Source of the DNA: Lutraria lutraria
Taxonomy: Eukaryota; Mollusca; Bivalvia; Venerida; Mactridae
Assembly (NCBI GenBank): GCA_964023205.1
Contig: OZ026848.1
Coordinates: forward strand, 34,707,912-34,771,911
Direction: 5' to 3'
Length of the DNA stretch: 64,000 nt
Shown one piece after another: positions 48,401-61,394 of this stretch; position 1 is the stretch's first letter, and each line of letters begins with the position of its first letter. The notes under the pieces were generated by a model. It worked only from the letters and a program-made list of their open reading frames with translations, had not been told where the DNA came from and did no database searches. Both the position numbers and the translations under genes were made by a program.

Positions 48401-51400
48401 GACTACTCAATGATCCATCATGTAAATAGTGTGACCTATGACCTAGACTACTCAATGATCCATCATGTAAATAGTGTGACCTATGACCTGTACTTCTCCA
48501 CGATCCATCATGTAATTAGTGAGATCTATGACATGTACTTCTCCACGATCCATCATGTAAATAGTGTGACCTATGACATGTACTTCTCCACGATCCATCA
48601 TGTAATTAGTGAGATCTATGACATGTACTTCTCCACGATCCATCATGTAATTAGTGAGATCTATGACATGTACTTCTCCACGATCCATCATGTAAAAAGT
48701 GTGACCTATGACCTAAACTTCTCCATGATCCATCATGTAAATAGTGTGACCTATGACCTATACTGCTCAACGATCCATCATGTAAATAGTGTGATCTATG
48801 ACCTAAACTTCTCCATGATCCATCATGTAAATAGTGTGACCTATGCCTATACTACTCAATGATCCATCATGTAAATAGTGTGATCTATGACCTGTACTTC
48901 TCCACGATCAATCATGTAAATAGTGTGACCTATGACCTGTACTTCTCCACCATCCATCATGTTAATAGTGTGACCTATGACCTGTACTTCTCCACCATCC
49001 ATCATGTAAATAGTGTGACCTATGACATGTACTTCTCCACGATCCATCATGTAAATAGTGTGACCTATGACCTGTACTTCTCCACGATCCATCATGTAAT
49101 TAGTGAGATCTATGACATGTACTTCTCCACGATCCATCATGTAATTAGTGAGATCTATGACATGTACTTCTCCACGATCCATCATGTAAAAAGTGTGACC
49201 TATGACCTAAACTTCTCCATGATCCATCATGTAAATAGTGTGACCTATGACCTATACTGCTCAACGATCCATCATGTAAATAGTGTGACCTATGACCTGT
49301 ACTTCTCCACGATCCATCATGTAATTAGTGAGATCTATGACATGTACTTCTCCACCATCCATCATGTAAATAGTGTGACCTATGACCTGTACTTCTCCAC
49401 GATCAATCATGTAAATAGTGTGACCTATGACCTGTACTTCTCCACCATCCATCATGTTAATAGTGTGACCTATGACCTGTACTTCTCCACCATCCATCAT
49501 GTAAATAGTGTGACCTATGACCTGTACTTCTCCACGATCAATCATGTAAATAGTGTGACCTATGACCTGTACTTCTCCACCATCCATCATGTAAATAGTG
49601 TGACCTATGACCTGTACTTCTCCGCCATCCATCATGTAAATAGTGTGACCTATGACCTGTACTTCTCCACGATCAATCATGTAAATAGTGTGACCTATGA
49701 CCTGTACTTCTCCACGATCCATTATGTAATTAGTGAGATAATATGACCTATACTGAGCCATGATCCATCATGTAAATAGTGTGATCTATGACCTATACTG
49801 AGCCATGATCCACATGTAAATAGTGTGACCTATGACCTATACTACTCAATGATCCATCATGTAAATAGTGTGACCTATGACCTGTACTTCTCCACGATCA
49901 ATCATGTAAATAGTGTGACCTATGACCTAAACTTCTCCATGATCCATCATGTAAATAGTGTGACCTATGACCTGTACTTCTCCACGATCAATCATGTAAA
50001 TAGTGTGACCTATGACCTGTACTTCTCCACGATCCATCATGTAAATAGTGTGATCTATGACCTAAACTTCTCCATGATCCATCATGTAAATAGTGTGACC
50101 TATGACCTATACTACTCAATGATCCATCATGTAAATAGTGTGACCTATGACCTAAACTTCTCCATGATCCATCATGTAAATAGTGTGACCTATGCCTATA
50201 CTACTCAATGTTCCATCATGTAAATAGTGTGACCTATGCCTATACTACTCAATGATCCATCATGTAAATAGTGTGACCTATGCCTATACTACTCAATGTT
50301 CCATCATGTAAATAGTGTGACCTATGCCTATACTACTCAATGATCCATCATGTAAATAGTGTGACCTATGCCTATACTACTCAATGATCCATCATGTAAA
50401 TAGTGTGACCTATGACCTAAACTTCTCCATGATCCATCATGTAAATAGTGTGACCTATGCCTATACTACTCAATGATCCATCATGTAAATAGTGTGACCT
50501 ATGCCTATACTACTCAATGATCCATCATGTAAATAGTGTGATCTATGACCTATACTACTCAATGATCCATCATGTAAATAGTGTGACCTATGACCAAAAC
50601 TTCTCCATGATCCATCATGTAAATAGTGTGACCTATGACCTAAACTTCTCCATGATCCATCATGTAAATAGTGTGATCTATGACCTATACTACTCAATGA
50701 TCCATCATGTAAATAGTGTGACCTATGACCTAAACTTCTCCATGATCCATCATGTAAATAGTGTGATCTATGACCTGTACTACTCAATGATCCATCATGT
50801 AAATAGTGTGATCTATGACCTAAATTTCTCCATGATCCATCATGTAAATAGTGTGACCTATGACCTATACTACTCAATGATCCATCATGTAAATAGTGTG
50901 ACCTATGACCTAAACTTCTCCATGATCCATCATGTAAATAGTGTGATCTATGACCTAAACTTCTCCATGATCCATCATGTAAATAGTGTGACCTATGCCT
51001 ATACTACTCAATGATCCATCATGTAAATAGTGTGATCTATGACCTATACTACTCAATGATCCATCATGTAAATAGTGTGATCTATGACCTAAACTTCTCC
51101 ATGATCCATCATGTAAATAGTGTGACCTATGCCTATACTACTCAATGATCCATCATGTAAATAGTGTGATCTATGACCTATACTACTCAATGATCCATCA
51201 TGTAAATAGGTTGACCTATGACCTATACTACTCAATGATCCATCATGTAAATAGTGTGACCTATGCCTATACTACTCAATGATCCATCATGTAAATAGTG
51301 TGACCTATGCCTATACTACTCAATGATCCATCATGTAAATAGTGTGACCTATGCCTATACTACTCAATGATCCATCATGTAAATAGGTTGACCTATGACC

Positions 51401-52680
51401 TATACTACTCAATGATCCATCATGTAAATATTGTGACCTATGACCTATACTACTCAATGATCCATCATGTAAATAGTGTGACCTATGCCTATACTACTCA
51501 ATGATCCATCATGTAAATAGTGTGACCTATGACCTAAACTTCTCCATGATCCATCATGTAAATAGTGTGACCTATGCTTATACTACTCAATGTTCCATCA
51601 TGTAAATAGTGTGACCTATGACCTAAACTTCTCCATGATCCATCATGTAAATAGTGTGACCTATGACCTATACTACTCAATGATCCATCATGTAAATAGT
51701 GTGACCTATGACCTAAACTTCTCCATGATCCATCATGTAAATAGTGTGACCTATGACCTAAACTTCTCCATGATCCATCATGTAAATAGTGTGACCTATG
51801 ACCTAAACTTCTCCATGATCCATCATGTAAATAGTGTGATCTATGACTTATACTACTCAATGATCCATCATGTAAATAGTGTGACCTATGACCTGTACTT
51901 CTCCACGATCAATCATGTAAATAGTGTGATCTATGACCTGTACTTCTCCACGATCCATCATGTAATTAGTGAGATAATATGACCTATACTGAGCCATGAT
52001 CCATCATGTAAATAGTGTGAACTATGACCTATACTACTCAATGATCCATCATGTAAATAGTGTGACCTATGACCTGTACTTCTCCACGATCCATCATGTA
52101 ATTAGTGAGATCTATGACATGTACTTCTCCACGATCCATCATGTAATTAGTGAGATCTATGACCTGTACTTCTCCACGATCCATCATGTAATTAGTGAGA
52201 TCTATGACATGTACTTCTCCACGATCCATCATGTAAATAGTGTGACCTATGACCTGTACTTCTCCACGATCCATCATGTAATTAGTGAGACCTATGACCT
52301 AGACTACTCAATGATCCATCATGTAAATAGTGTGACCTATGACCTAGACTACTCAATGATCCATCATGTAAATAGTGTGACCTATGACCTGTACTTCTCC
52401 ACGATCCATCATGTAATTAGTGAGATCTATGACATGTACTTCTCCACCATCCATCATGTAAATAGTGTGACCTATGACATGTACTTCTCCACGATCCATC
52501 ATGTAATTAGTGAGATCTATGACATGTGCTTCTCCACGATCCATCATGTAATTAGTGAGATCTATGACATGTACTTCTCCACAATCCATCATGTAATTAG
52601 TGAGATCTATGACATGTACTTCTCCACGATCCATCATGTAATTAGTGAGATCTATGACCTGTACTTCTCGACGATCCATC
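45480..52680. repeat. 4.26-kb tandem segmental duplication within the satellite
   Basis: A rare marker, GACCTATACTGAGCCATGAT followed two units later by a 2-base deletion (GATCCACATG), occurs at 45481 and 49745 (offset 4264). The variant series after each marker match unit by unit. The offset becomes about 4352 near 46165/50517 (two extra 44-bp units in copy 2), about 4082 near 46932/51014 (six 45-bp units absent from copy 2), and 4351 at 47630/51981. The copies therefore diverged only by gains and losses of whole units and a few substitutions. Confidence 0.85.
47930..48830. repeat. 450-bp higher-order duplication within the satellite
   Basis: The marker pair CCTAGACTACTCAATG (two adjacent units) occurs at 47946 and 48396, exactly 450 bp (ten units) apart, and the surrounding unit types match. 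In the second 4.3-kb copy the marker pair appears only once (52297). Confidence 0.75.
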
Positions 52681-55600
52681 ATGTAATTAGTGAGATCTAT
52701 GACCTGTACTTCTCCATGATCCATCATGTAATTAGTGAGATCTATGACATGTACTTCTCCACGATCCATCATGTAATTAGTGAGATCTATGACATGTACT
52801 TCTCCACGATCCATCATGTAATTAGTGAGATCTATGACATGTACTTCTCCACGATCCATCATGTAATTAGTGAGATCTATGACATGTACTTCTCCACGAT
52901 CCATCATGTAATTAGTGAGATCTATGACATGTACTTCTCAACGATCCATCATGTAATTAGTGAGATCTATGACATGTACTTCTCCACGATCCATCATGTA
53001 ATTAGTGAGATCTATGACATGTACTTCTCCACGATCCATCATGTAATTAGTGAGATCTATGACATGTACTTCTCAACGATCCATCATGTAATTAGTGAGA
53101 TCTATGACATGTACTTCTCCACGATCCATCATGTAATTAGTGAGATCTATGACATGTACTTCTCAACGATCCATCATGTAATTAGTGAGATCTATGACAT
53201 GTACTTCTCAACGATCCATCATGTAATTAGTGAGATCTATGACATGTACTTCTCCACGATCCATCATGTAATTAGTGAGATCTATGACATGTACTTCTCA
53301 ACGATCCATCATGTAATTAGTGAGATCTATGACATGTACTTCTCCATGATCCATCATGTAAATAGTGTGACCTATGACATGTACTTCTCCACTATCCATC
53401 ATGTAAATAGTGTGACCTATGACATGTATTTCTCCACGATCCATCATGTAATTAGTGTGACCTATGACATGTACTTCTCCACTATCCATCATGTAAATAG
53501 TGTGACCTATGACATGTACTTCTCAACGATCCATCATGTAATTAGTGAGATCTATGACATGTATTTCTCCACGATCCATCATGTAATTAGTGAGATCTAT
53601 GACATGTACTTCTCCACGATCCATCATGTAATTAGTGAGATCTATGACATGTACTTCTCCACGATCCATCATGTAATTAGTGAGATCTATGACCTGTACT
53701 TCTCAACGATCCATCATGTAATAAGTGAGATCTATGACATGTATTTCTCCACGATCCATCATGTAATTAGTGAGATCTATGACCTGTACTTCTCCACGAT
53801 CCATCATGTAATTAGTGAGATCTATGACATGTATTTCTCCACGATCCATCATGTAATTAGTGAGATCTATGACCTGTACTTCTCCACGATCCATCATGTA
53901 ATTAGTGAGATCTATGACATGTAGTTCTCCACGATCCATCATGTAATTAGTGAGATCTATGACATGTATTTCTCCACGATCCATCATGTAATTAGTGAGA
54001 TCTATGACATGTATTTCTCCACGATCCATCATGTAATTAGTGAGATCTATGACATGTACTTCTCCACGATCCATCATGTAATTAGTGAGATCTATGACAT
54101 GTATTTCTCCACGATCCATCATGTAATTAGTGAGATCTATGACATGTACTTCTCCACGATCCATCATGTAATTAGTGAGATCTATGACATGTATTTCTCC
54201 ACGATCCATCATGTAATTAGTGAGATCTATGACATGTACTTCTCCACGATCCATCATGTAATTAGTGAGATCTATGACATGTACTTCTCCACGATCCATC
54301 ATGTAATTAGTGAGATCTATGACATGTATTTCTCCACGATCCATCATGTAATTAGTGAGATCTATGACATGTACTTCTCCACGATCCATCATGTAATTAG
54401 TGAGATCTATGACATGTATTTCTCCACGATCCATCATGTAATTAGTGAGATCTATGACCTGTATTTCTCCACGATCCATCATGTAATTAGTGAGATCTAT
54501 GACATGTACTTCTCCACGATCCATCATGTAATTAGTGAGATCTATGACATGTACTTCTCCACGATCCATCATGTAATTAGTGAGATCTATGACATGTATT
54601 TCTCCACGATCCATCATGTAATTAGTGAGATCTATGACCTGTATTTCTCCACGATCCATCATGTAATTAGTGAGATCTATGACATGTACTTCTCCACGAT
54701 CCATCATGTAATTAGTGAGATCTATGACCTGTACTTCTCCACGATCCATCATGTAATTAGTGAGATCTATGACATGTATTTCTCCACGATCCATCATGTA
54801 ATTAGTGAGATCTATGACATGTACTTCTCCACGATCCATCATGTAATTAGTGAGATCTATGACATGTACTTCTCCACGATCCATCATGTAATTAGTGAGA
54901 TCTATGACATGTACTTCTCCACGATCCATCATGTAATTAGTGAGATCTATGACATGTACTTCTCCACGATCCATCATGTAATTAGTGAGATCTATGACAT
55001 GTACTTCTCCACGATCCATCATGTAATTAGTGAGATCTATGACCTGTACTTCTCCACGATCCATCATGTAATTAGTGAGATCTATGACATGTATTTCTCC
55101 ACGATCCATCATGTAATTAGTGAGATCTATGACATGTACTTCTCCACGATCCATCATGTAATTAGTGAGATCTATGACATGTACTTCTCAACGATCCATC
55201 ATGTAATTAGTGAGATCTATGACATGTATTTCTCCACGATCCATCATGTAATTAGTGAGATCTATGACATGTACTTCTCCACGATCCATCATGTAATTAG
55301 TGAGATCTATGACCTGTACTTCTCCATGATCCATCATGTAATTAGTGAGATCTATGACATGTACTTCTCAACAATCCATCATGTAATTAGTGAGATCTAT
55401 GACATGTACTTCTCCACGATCCATCATGTAATTAGTGAGATCTATGACATGTACTTCTCCACGATCCATCATGTAATTAGTGAGATCTATGACCTGTACT
55501 TCTCAACGATCCATCATGTAATTAGTGAGATCTATGACCTGTACTTCTCCATGATCCATCATGTAATTAGTGAGATCTATGACATGTACTTCTCAACGAT

Positions 55601-56297
55601 CCATCATGTAATTAGTGAGATCTATGACATGTACTTCTCCACGATCCATCATGTAATTAGTGAGATCTATGACATGTACTTCTCCACGATCCATCATGTA
55701 ATTAGTGAGATCTATGACCTGTACTTCTCGACGATCCATCGTGTAATTAGTGAGATCTATGACATGTATTTCTCCACGATCCATCATGTAATTAGTTAGA
55801 TCTATGACATGTACTTCTCCACGATCCATCATGTAATTAGTGAGATCTATGACATGTACTTCTCCACGATCCATCATGTAATTAGTGAGATCTATGACAT
55901 GTATTTCTCCACGATCCATCATGTAATTAGTGAGATCTATGACATGTATTTCTCCACGATCCATCATGTAATTAGTGAGATCTATGACATGTACTTCTCC
56001 ACGATCCATCATGTAATTAGTGAGATCTATGACATGTACTTCTCAACGATCCATCATGTAATTAGTGAGATCTATGACATGTACTTCTCCACGATCCATC
56101 ATGTAATTAGTGAGATCTATGACATGTACTTCTCCACGATCCATCATGTAATTAGTGAGATCTATGACCTGTACTTCTCGACGATCCATCGTGTAATTAG
56201 TGAGATCTATGACCTGTACTTCTCCATGATCCATCATGTAATTAGTGAGATCTATGACCTATACTGAGCCATGATCCATCATGTAAATATGTGTGAT

Positions 56298-58815
56298 GTC
56301 ATTATGATGCAAAAAAGTGAGTTGAGTGGAAAATGTGAGTTTTATGAGACAATGCTTGTTTAAACATTTATCAAGTTCTATAAATCCACTTAACGAGCGC
56401 TTTGTATTTGTTTATACATAAAAACTAATTCATACCGCGGTGCTGAAGTGCTCGTGTTTCAGCGTTTATTATCGTTAAAAAGGTTCCATTAATCTTTTTT
56501 CACCTCATTAATAACATTATTTACATAACAATTAAAACATTGAATATGGATAGTATTCATATTACGATTAATTCATCACTCGGGAATTCTTGGTCAAAGA
56601 TTTCGCACCCATATAATGAAATAATTATTCCCCCGAGACAGCCGAGCTGTAGTAAAATCAACAACGCTATAATTATACTTAAATTACACATTAAATTATT
56701 TATAAAGCGTGCTGTACAAACACCGTGCATGTTTCTCCTTTTTGAAGTTTCAATCAATGAACATCATCAAATGATGCAAATTAATCAATTCAGTACGAAT
56801 GAATATAAAATATGGATGTGGAAAGTCATGCGATATTCTGTTGAAGTCCACCCCTCTGAAGAATGGCATTTTGTTACAAAAGCTCGACTCTTAATATGTT
56901 GCATGCATTCAAATATAACACAGCATATTCACATTTTTCCTAGATGTATATGTTTGTTACTATAACTTTGTATTATCATCATCACCACCATTGTCAGATT
57001 TGCAAATGTTGTTTTTGTAATCAATATGAAAAATCTACAAATCAAGTTTTGAAATTCCAGTCCCAGATGAAATTTAAAGACAATATAATGAATATACATG
57101 CACATTTATCAGGTATAAGATCTATAAAAGACGGAAACAATAACACTGTCACCATATGAACGAATAGAACAAATTTAACACTTAAGGTTAATTACTATGT
57201 AATGTTACTTAACTTACAACCACTACTATATTTAGTGTAATGTATCTGTACTTGCTCCAAGAGCATTGATCAATTTCTATCTAACAGAATGTAATTCTGT
57301 AAAATCATTGTCTTGAGATAAAATTTAACTCTACATTTACAATTAGGTCAAGAAGATGTTATTTATGTATTTTAAGATGGTTATTGCGTGTTGGCACACA
57401 GATAGAATCAGAGGTTAATTGTTCCTGGTGTAGGACTACAGGGTGCTATGATTGATGTTTGCCTTCAAAGCGCTACTGTTGCATAAAACATTTAAAACTT
57501 CGCTGTCATTTGCTAATTGAAGCTCATCAATTAAGCTCTTGAAAGGTTTATCCAACATTGTCTGACATCCTCTTACTATAAAGGCAATGAAAGCAAGAGA
57601 TTGCCATCAAGTGAATTAGGTACTGTACCAAACAAACGGAGCTTAATTGTAATTTATGACAAAAGTCTCAACCTAAACGCTACATAGCAATTATAAACAT
57701 ATTACATCATTGACCTACAGTTTCGATACTTGAAAACCATAAAAAATACAAATACATAATGTCAGTAATAATAAATTATTCTCGGAATGTTGAGTGTCTA
57801 TATATTATATGTACTCGTATTTATATACATAAGGCACTTCACGTGCAGTTTATTTGTGACGCGCGTTGTTTTTAATTATAACGTGTGTGGCAGCCAATAA
57901 AAACATTCAGTTTTTACTATATGATAAATTATGTATTCACTAAAAATAGCAACACTTTAAATAATGAATAAAAAGTTAGACACTATGTACATGTAGTACT
58001 GTTACATAATTTGCGTTTGCATGATTTTGTATGTATATGATACGATTCACAAATTCATAAAAATGGTAAAATAAGTTCTTCAGTCGAGTTTGGATAGTTT
58101 TAATACAAGTTAATTCTAATTGACGATTTGCTTGATATTTTTAAATGACATAAACCAAATAAGACAGCATACTGCAATGAACAAAACGCAACTGTTTAGA
58201 AGACGAATTACACGTTACTAGAATGCCCTTTGTACTTTGAAATTAGAAAAAAAACATGCATACAAAGTATATTACTGGCACTATCCCAGTATGATTAAAT
58301 TTATTGATCTTTCGAAATCAGAAAATATTAAAGAACTTTGAAATCTATCGACTTACATTTCTAAAATGAAAAACTTGTTATTTTAATTGGATTGTTTCCA
58401 TCTTTCACGAGAGAATGTTTTTTTTTAAATTTTTCATGACACATTTTGTAAGATATATACAACCAATACAAATGTTGATATATATTATATGTATACATCA
58501 AATGATGCTCGTTTCTTAAGTAAACTCAATGTGTTATTCATAATTTAATTTTATACTATCATGCTATTGGCAATGTATAATATGTGTGAAATGTAAATAT
58601 GTAGAATGTAAGGCAAACTTGCCTTCATTAAACCAACTTAAACTGAATATTGAAGAGTTGTCGTATTTTACCACAGTGACTGTTTGTTTAACTTTAGTAA
58701 TTTTGTGGATTTATGTTAGAATTGAGAGTACTTTCACTTTACGGAAATTATCTTATTTTTCTATGGAACTAGCAGAGTAAACCTGATTTTCTGGGTGTGT
58801 TTACACGCTATACAT
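56298..58815. other. A+T-rich DNA right of the satellite, no secure gene
   Basis: The longest non-repetitive frame of the window, 141 codons at 56540-56965, lies here. It begins MNMDSIHITINSSLG, has no recognisable domain, and overlaps a 66-codon minus frame. Composition is Ile/His/Met/Lys-rich, as expected of A+T-rich noise. A short CATCATCACCACCATTG run at 56978 is a trinucleotide remnant. Confidence 0.4.
56540..56965 (+). CDS. 141-codon open frame, unknown and doubtful
   Basis: ATG at 56540 to the stop ending at 56965. No signal peptide, domain or repeat is recognised. One Trp/Met-rich segment (YKIWMWKVMRYSVEVHP) looks protein-like, but no splice or promoter signals frame it. Listed only because it is the longest open frame outside repeats. 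Chance or a decayed mobile element is more likely than a gene. Confidence 0.12.
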   Translation: MNMDSIHITINSSLGNSWSKISHPYNEIIIPPRQPSCSKINNAIIILKLHIKLFIKRAVQTPCMFLLFEVSINEHHQMMQINQFSTNEYKIWMWKVMRYSVEVHPSEEWHFVTKARLLICCMHSNITQHIHIFPRCICLLL

Positions 58816-58819
58816 ACAT

Positions 58820-58841
58820 GTTGTTGTTGTTGTTGTTGTTG
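58820..58841. repeat. (GTT)n microsatellite
   Basis: About seven copies of GTT (TGTTGTTGTTG...). Confidence 0.9.
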
Positions 58842-59426
58842 GATGTGATCCGAGTTGTAGATGAGTACATTCTTAAACTTACAATGGCGGCCAACTTCAA
58901 TTAACGCTTAATGGCACAAACCGGTAAAAACAATATGAAGAATTTCATGGCCATGGTCTAACAATATATTTGATGACAATAACATATTCGTGTAAATGTG
59001 TCGATGGATAATATTTGTGAAGAACTGGGGGATAAATAATGTTATTTCTCCTTCAGGTATCAATTGAAAGAATCAGAATGTTAAATCCTTTCACCTTAGT
59101 ACACGAATGTTTAATTAAACTGTAGTTATATCCATCTGTCGATTTTGTTACTCTGACGTTTTGAAGGTTAAAATAATAAAACATACCTTAGACAGCCTTA
59201 GACTAAATAATTGTTTGAAATAAATAGTTTTATGATTTGGGGAAATATCAGTTTTTGTTCATTTTATACAAATTTATACAAATGCTGTCCAACTCAATTA
59301 CAAATTGAATGATAACAAACTTCCTTTAATATTGTTAGACAACTGATGGAAGACCTATTATTATTATTATACTTTATTAAGATAAAAAAAAACAAAGTTT
59401 CTGTTAGATGCTTGATTTTGTTTCTA
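58842..59426. other. A+T-rich spacer
   Basis: No supported feature. Confidence 0.5.
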
Positions 59427-59593
59427 CAGAACAAAGACCATCCTTGTGCAAGATATCTTGCAACCTTTATTGACAGGTGGCATTTATTCGGAGGTCAATT
59501 TGTTCTAAATAATCAATGGCTGTTTTTAATAGACTGACCTTTATCCACAGGGTGGCCTTTATTTGGAGGTCGCCGCTAACACACTTTGGACTG
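59427..59593 (-). mobile_element. CAGTCCAAA-ended MITE, copy 2
   Basis: The right end, read on the minus strand, begins CAGTCCAAAGTGTGTTAGCG, matching CAGTCCAACTTGTGATAGAG of the copy at 20770. AATAAAGGCCACC and AATAAATGCCACCTGTC words follow as in that copy. The far end is diverged. Confidence 0.5.
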
Positions 59594-59611
59594 TATCTCA
59601 AAAATCAGCAC

Positions 59612-59695
59612 TCTATGATCTATTGAACAGCCCCTGTGTTATAAAAGACAATCTTCTATTGAACAGCCCCTGTGTTATAAAAGACAATCTTCTGT
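59612..59695. repeat. 36-bp direct duplication
   Basis: ATTGAACAGCCCCTGTGTTA followed by TAAAAGACAATCTTCT occurs twice in exact tandem. Confidence 0.92.
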
Positions 59696-60099
59696 GTACT
59701 GCTGTGAAACATATATCGTAAATTGTTCTCCGTCCACAGTAACTTTCTTTTTGTTCCAATCAGATGTGAAATAACAAGATTACATTGCGTCTTCATATGA
59801 CTACGGGGTAAAAATGTCAATCACAGGGACTTTCAGCTTGTAATAGACAACAGTAAAAGCCGGGTTTTGTCTGCTTTTCCTGACCCAGGACATACAATGG
59901 CTACTTCATTTATGCACGTTTCCTTTTTGTTCGACTGGTGTGTCTTCATGTACCTATAGATGTGTTATACTGAAAAATGGAGATAAATAATGGCATCCTG
60001 TGAGATCTGTGTAAGTCGTCTCAGTGAAATAGTTACATTAAGCTATTGTAATATCGTTCAGAAACAGTAACATTTCGACTTACATAGTGCATATAAAAA
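59696..60099. other. unique spacer
   Basis: No supported feature. Confidence 0.45.
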
Positions 60100-60340
60100 G
60101 ATGGCAGGGGGTTCGGTGGTCCTGTGGAATGTACTGGACTATTAAACGGAAGGTTGTGGGTACGATTCTCGGTTCCGCATTAGGATTTCTCGGGTACACT
60201 TTTTCAGTGTCCTCATCCCAACTACTGAGCTTAGAACTCTGTGAAGAATTTACAGAAAAAAGGCGACACGTGTATCGGTGATTTACACCGGACATGATAA
60301 AGAACCAGGAAAAACTGTTCGAAATGAGTTAGGGGTAGAA
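60100..60340 (+). mobile_element. SINE-like element 3 (tRNA-like head)
   Basis: An A-box-like TTCGGTGGTCCTGTGG (60111-60126) and a B-box-like GTGGGTACGATTCTCGG (60156-60172) are followed by a 150-bp body ending AAGAACCAGGAAAAACTG and GAAATGAGTTAGGGG. This tail differs from SINEs 1 and 2, so it is a different family. The pyrimidine array starts directly after the body, which hides any target duplication. The 64- and 71-codon frames across it are incidental. Confidence 0.5.
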
Positions 60341-60348
60341 ATGCCCGG

Positions 60349-60735
60349 TCCTCTTGTATCTTCTCTCCTCTTGTATCTTCTCTCCTCTTGTATCTTCTCT
60401 CCTCTTGTATATTCTCTCCTCTTGTATCTTCTCTCCTCTTGTATCTTCTCTCCTCTTGTATCTTCTCTCCTCTTGTATCTTCTCTCCTCTTGTATATTCT
60501 CTCCTCTTGTATCTTCTCTCCTCTTGTATCTTCTCTCCTCTTGTATATTCTCTCCTCTTGTATCTTCTCTCCTCTTGTATCTTCTCTCCTCTTGTATCTT
60601 CTCTCCTCTTGTATCTTCTCATCTCTTGTATCTTCTCTCCTCTTGTATCTTCTCTCCTCTTGTATCTTCTCTCCTCTTGTATCTTCTCTCCCCTTGTATC
60701 TTCTCTCCCCTCGTATATTCTCTCCCCTTTATCTC
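60349..60735. repeat. 17-bp pyrimidine array (CTTCTCTCCTCTTGTAT)
   Basis: About 23 copies of CTTCTCTCCTCTTGTAT, some with ATTCTC for CTTCTC, and CCCCTTGTAT in the last few. The plus strand is almost pure pyrimidine, so triplex formation is conceivable. Frames on both strands (Leu/Ser/Cys-rich plus, Arg/Glu-rich minus) are period by-products. Confidence 0.95.
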
Positions 60736-60902
60736 TTCCTGCTCAGAAATAACCATAGCTGTCGTGATCGAATGAGCCTAAACTACAGATAGAAATATGA
60801 TAAAACGATGACGCATTGTAATTATTGTAGTTTGTAATTTTGATACGACGGTCGGTTCGTTGTTGTTTTTGTATAGTAATGTTAGTTGATACATGGAAAT
60901 AG

Positions 60903-61048
60903 TTATCTATAAACTATAGACTATATATAGACCATGAACTTTTAACTACAGACTATGGATTATAGACTATAAAGTATGAACTATAAACAATAGACTATAA
61001 TCTATAGACTATAAACTAGTAACTATAAAATATAAACAATGGACTAGT
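60903..61048. repeat. degenerate (ACTATAG/ACTATAAAC) repeat
   Basis: About twelve loose copies of an 11-14-bp word built on ATAGACTATAAAC. This is simple-sequence DNA with much divergence. Confidence 0.75.
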
Positions 61049-61120
61049 AGACTGCTACATGTGAAGTAGCTGAGTGAGGAGTTCATGCTTGTAGCAAGGT
61101 TACTTTATTGTTTGTGATGT

Positions 61121-61394
61121 TTAGGCCATCCTGGAAAAATAGTTCGTTTGCAGTAACGCTAAATACTCAGCAAAAAGACCCCTCCCCAACTTTTCTGGAC
61201 TGTAAAAATAGCATTCTTACATGTATGTTGGGTTCAATATAAAACTTAATTGTTATAAAAATATGTCCTACCTACCTACCTACCTACCTACAACCCACCT
61301 ACCTACCTTTACCTACCTATACCTACCTACCTACCTAGCCATGGACAATGTTTTAGGGTTACCGCAAACAAACCTTATTGTACGGATGGCCTTA
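61121..61394. mobile_element. PIF/Harbinger-like MITE, copy 2, with TTA target duplication
   Basis: TTA flanks both ends (61121-61123 and 61392-61394). Termini GGCCATCCTGGAAAAATAG and GTACGGATGGCC are inverted repeats, extending inwards to TTCGTTTGC and GCAAACAAAC. A 3-bp TTA duplication with GG-starting ends is the PIF/Harbinger signature. The internal CTAC tract (about 61267-61337) has expanded to about 16 units, against a few in the copy at 6480-6718. No transposase. Confidence 0.75.

Larger units (their letters stand above)
44061..56297. repeat. 45-bp satellite, about 270 copies
   Basis: The 45-bp unit has an invariant half (GATC(C/A)ATCATGTAA) and two main forms of the other half: type 1, ATAGTGTGACCTATGACC, and type 2, TTAGTGAGATCTATGACAT. 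It ends in GTACTTCTCCAC, ATACTACTCAAT or AAACTTCTCCAT. A 44-bp form lacks one A (TATGCCTATAC). Type 1 dominates 44.06-47.7 kb and most of 48.7-51.9 kb. Type 2 is nearly pure from about 52.5 to 56.2 kb except around 53.35-53.51 kb. Because 45 is a multiple of three and the unit lacks stops, very long frames exist on both strands (up to 642 codons). They encode 15-residue repeats such as NSVTYDLYFSTIHHV and are not taken as genes. Confidence 0.97.

Noticed and set aside
51996..53924. 642-codon open frame on the plus strand (and 611-codon frame at 53964-55799, 484-codon minus frame at 53703-55157)
   Set aside because: All are explained by a 45-bp unit, a multiple of three, without stops on either strand. 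Frames break exactly where 44-bp units or point changes occur.
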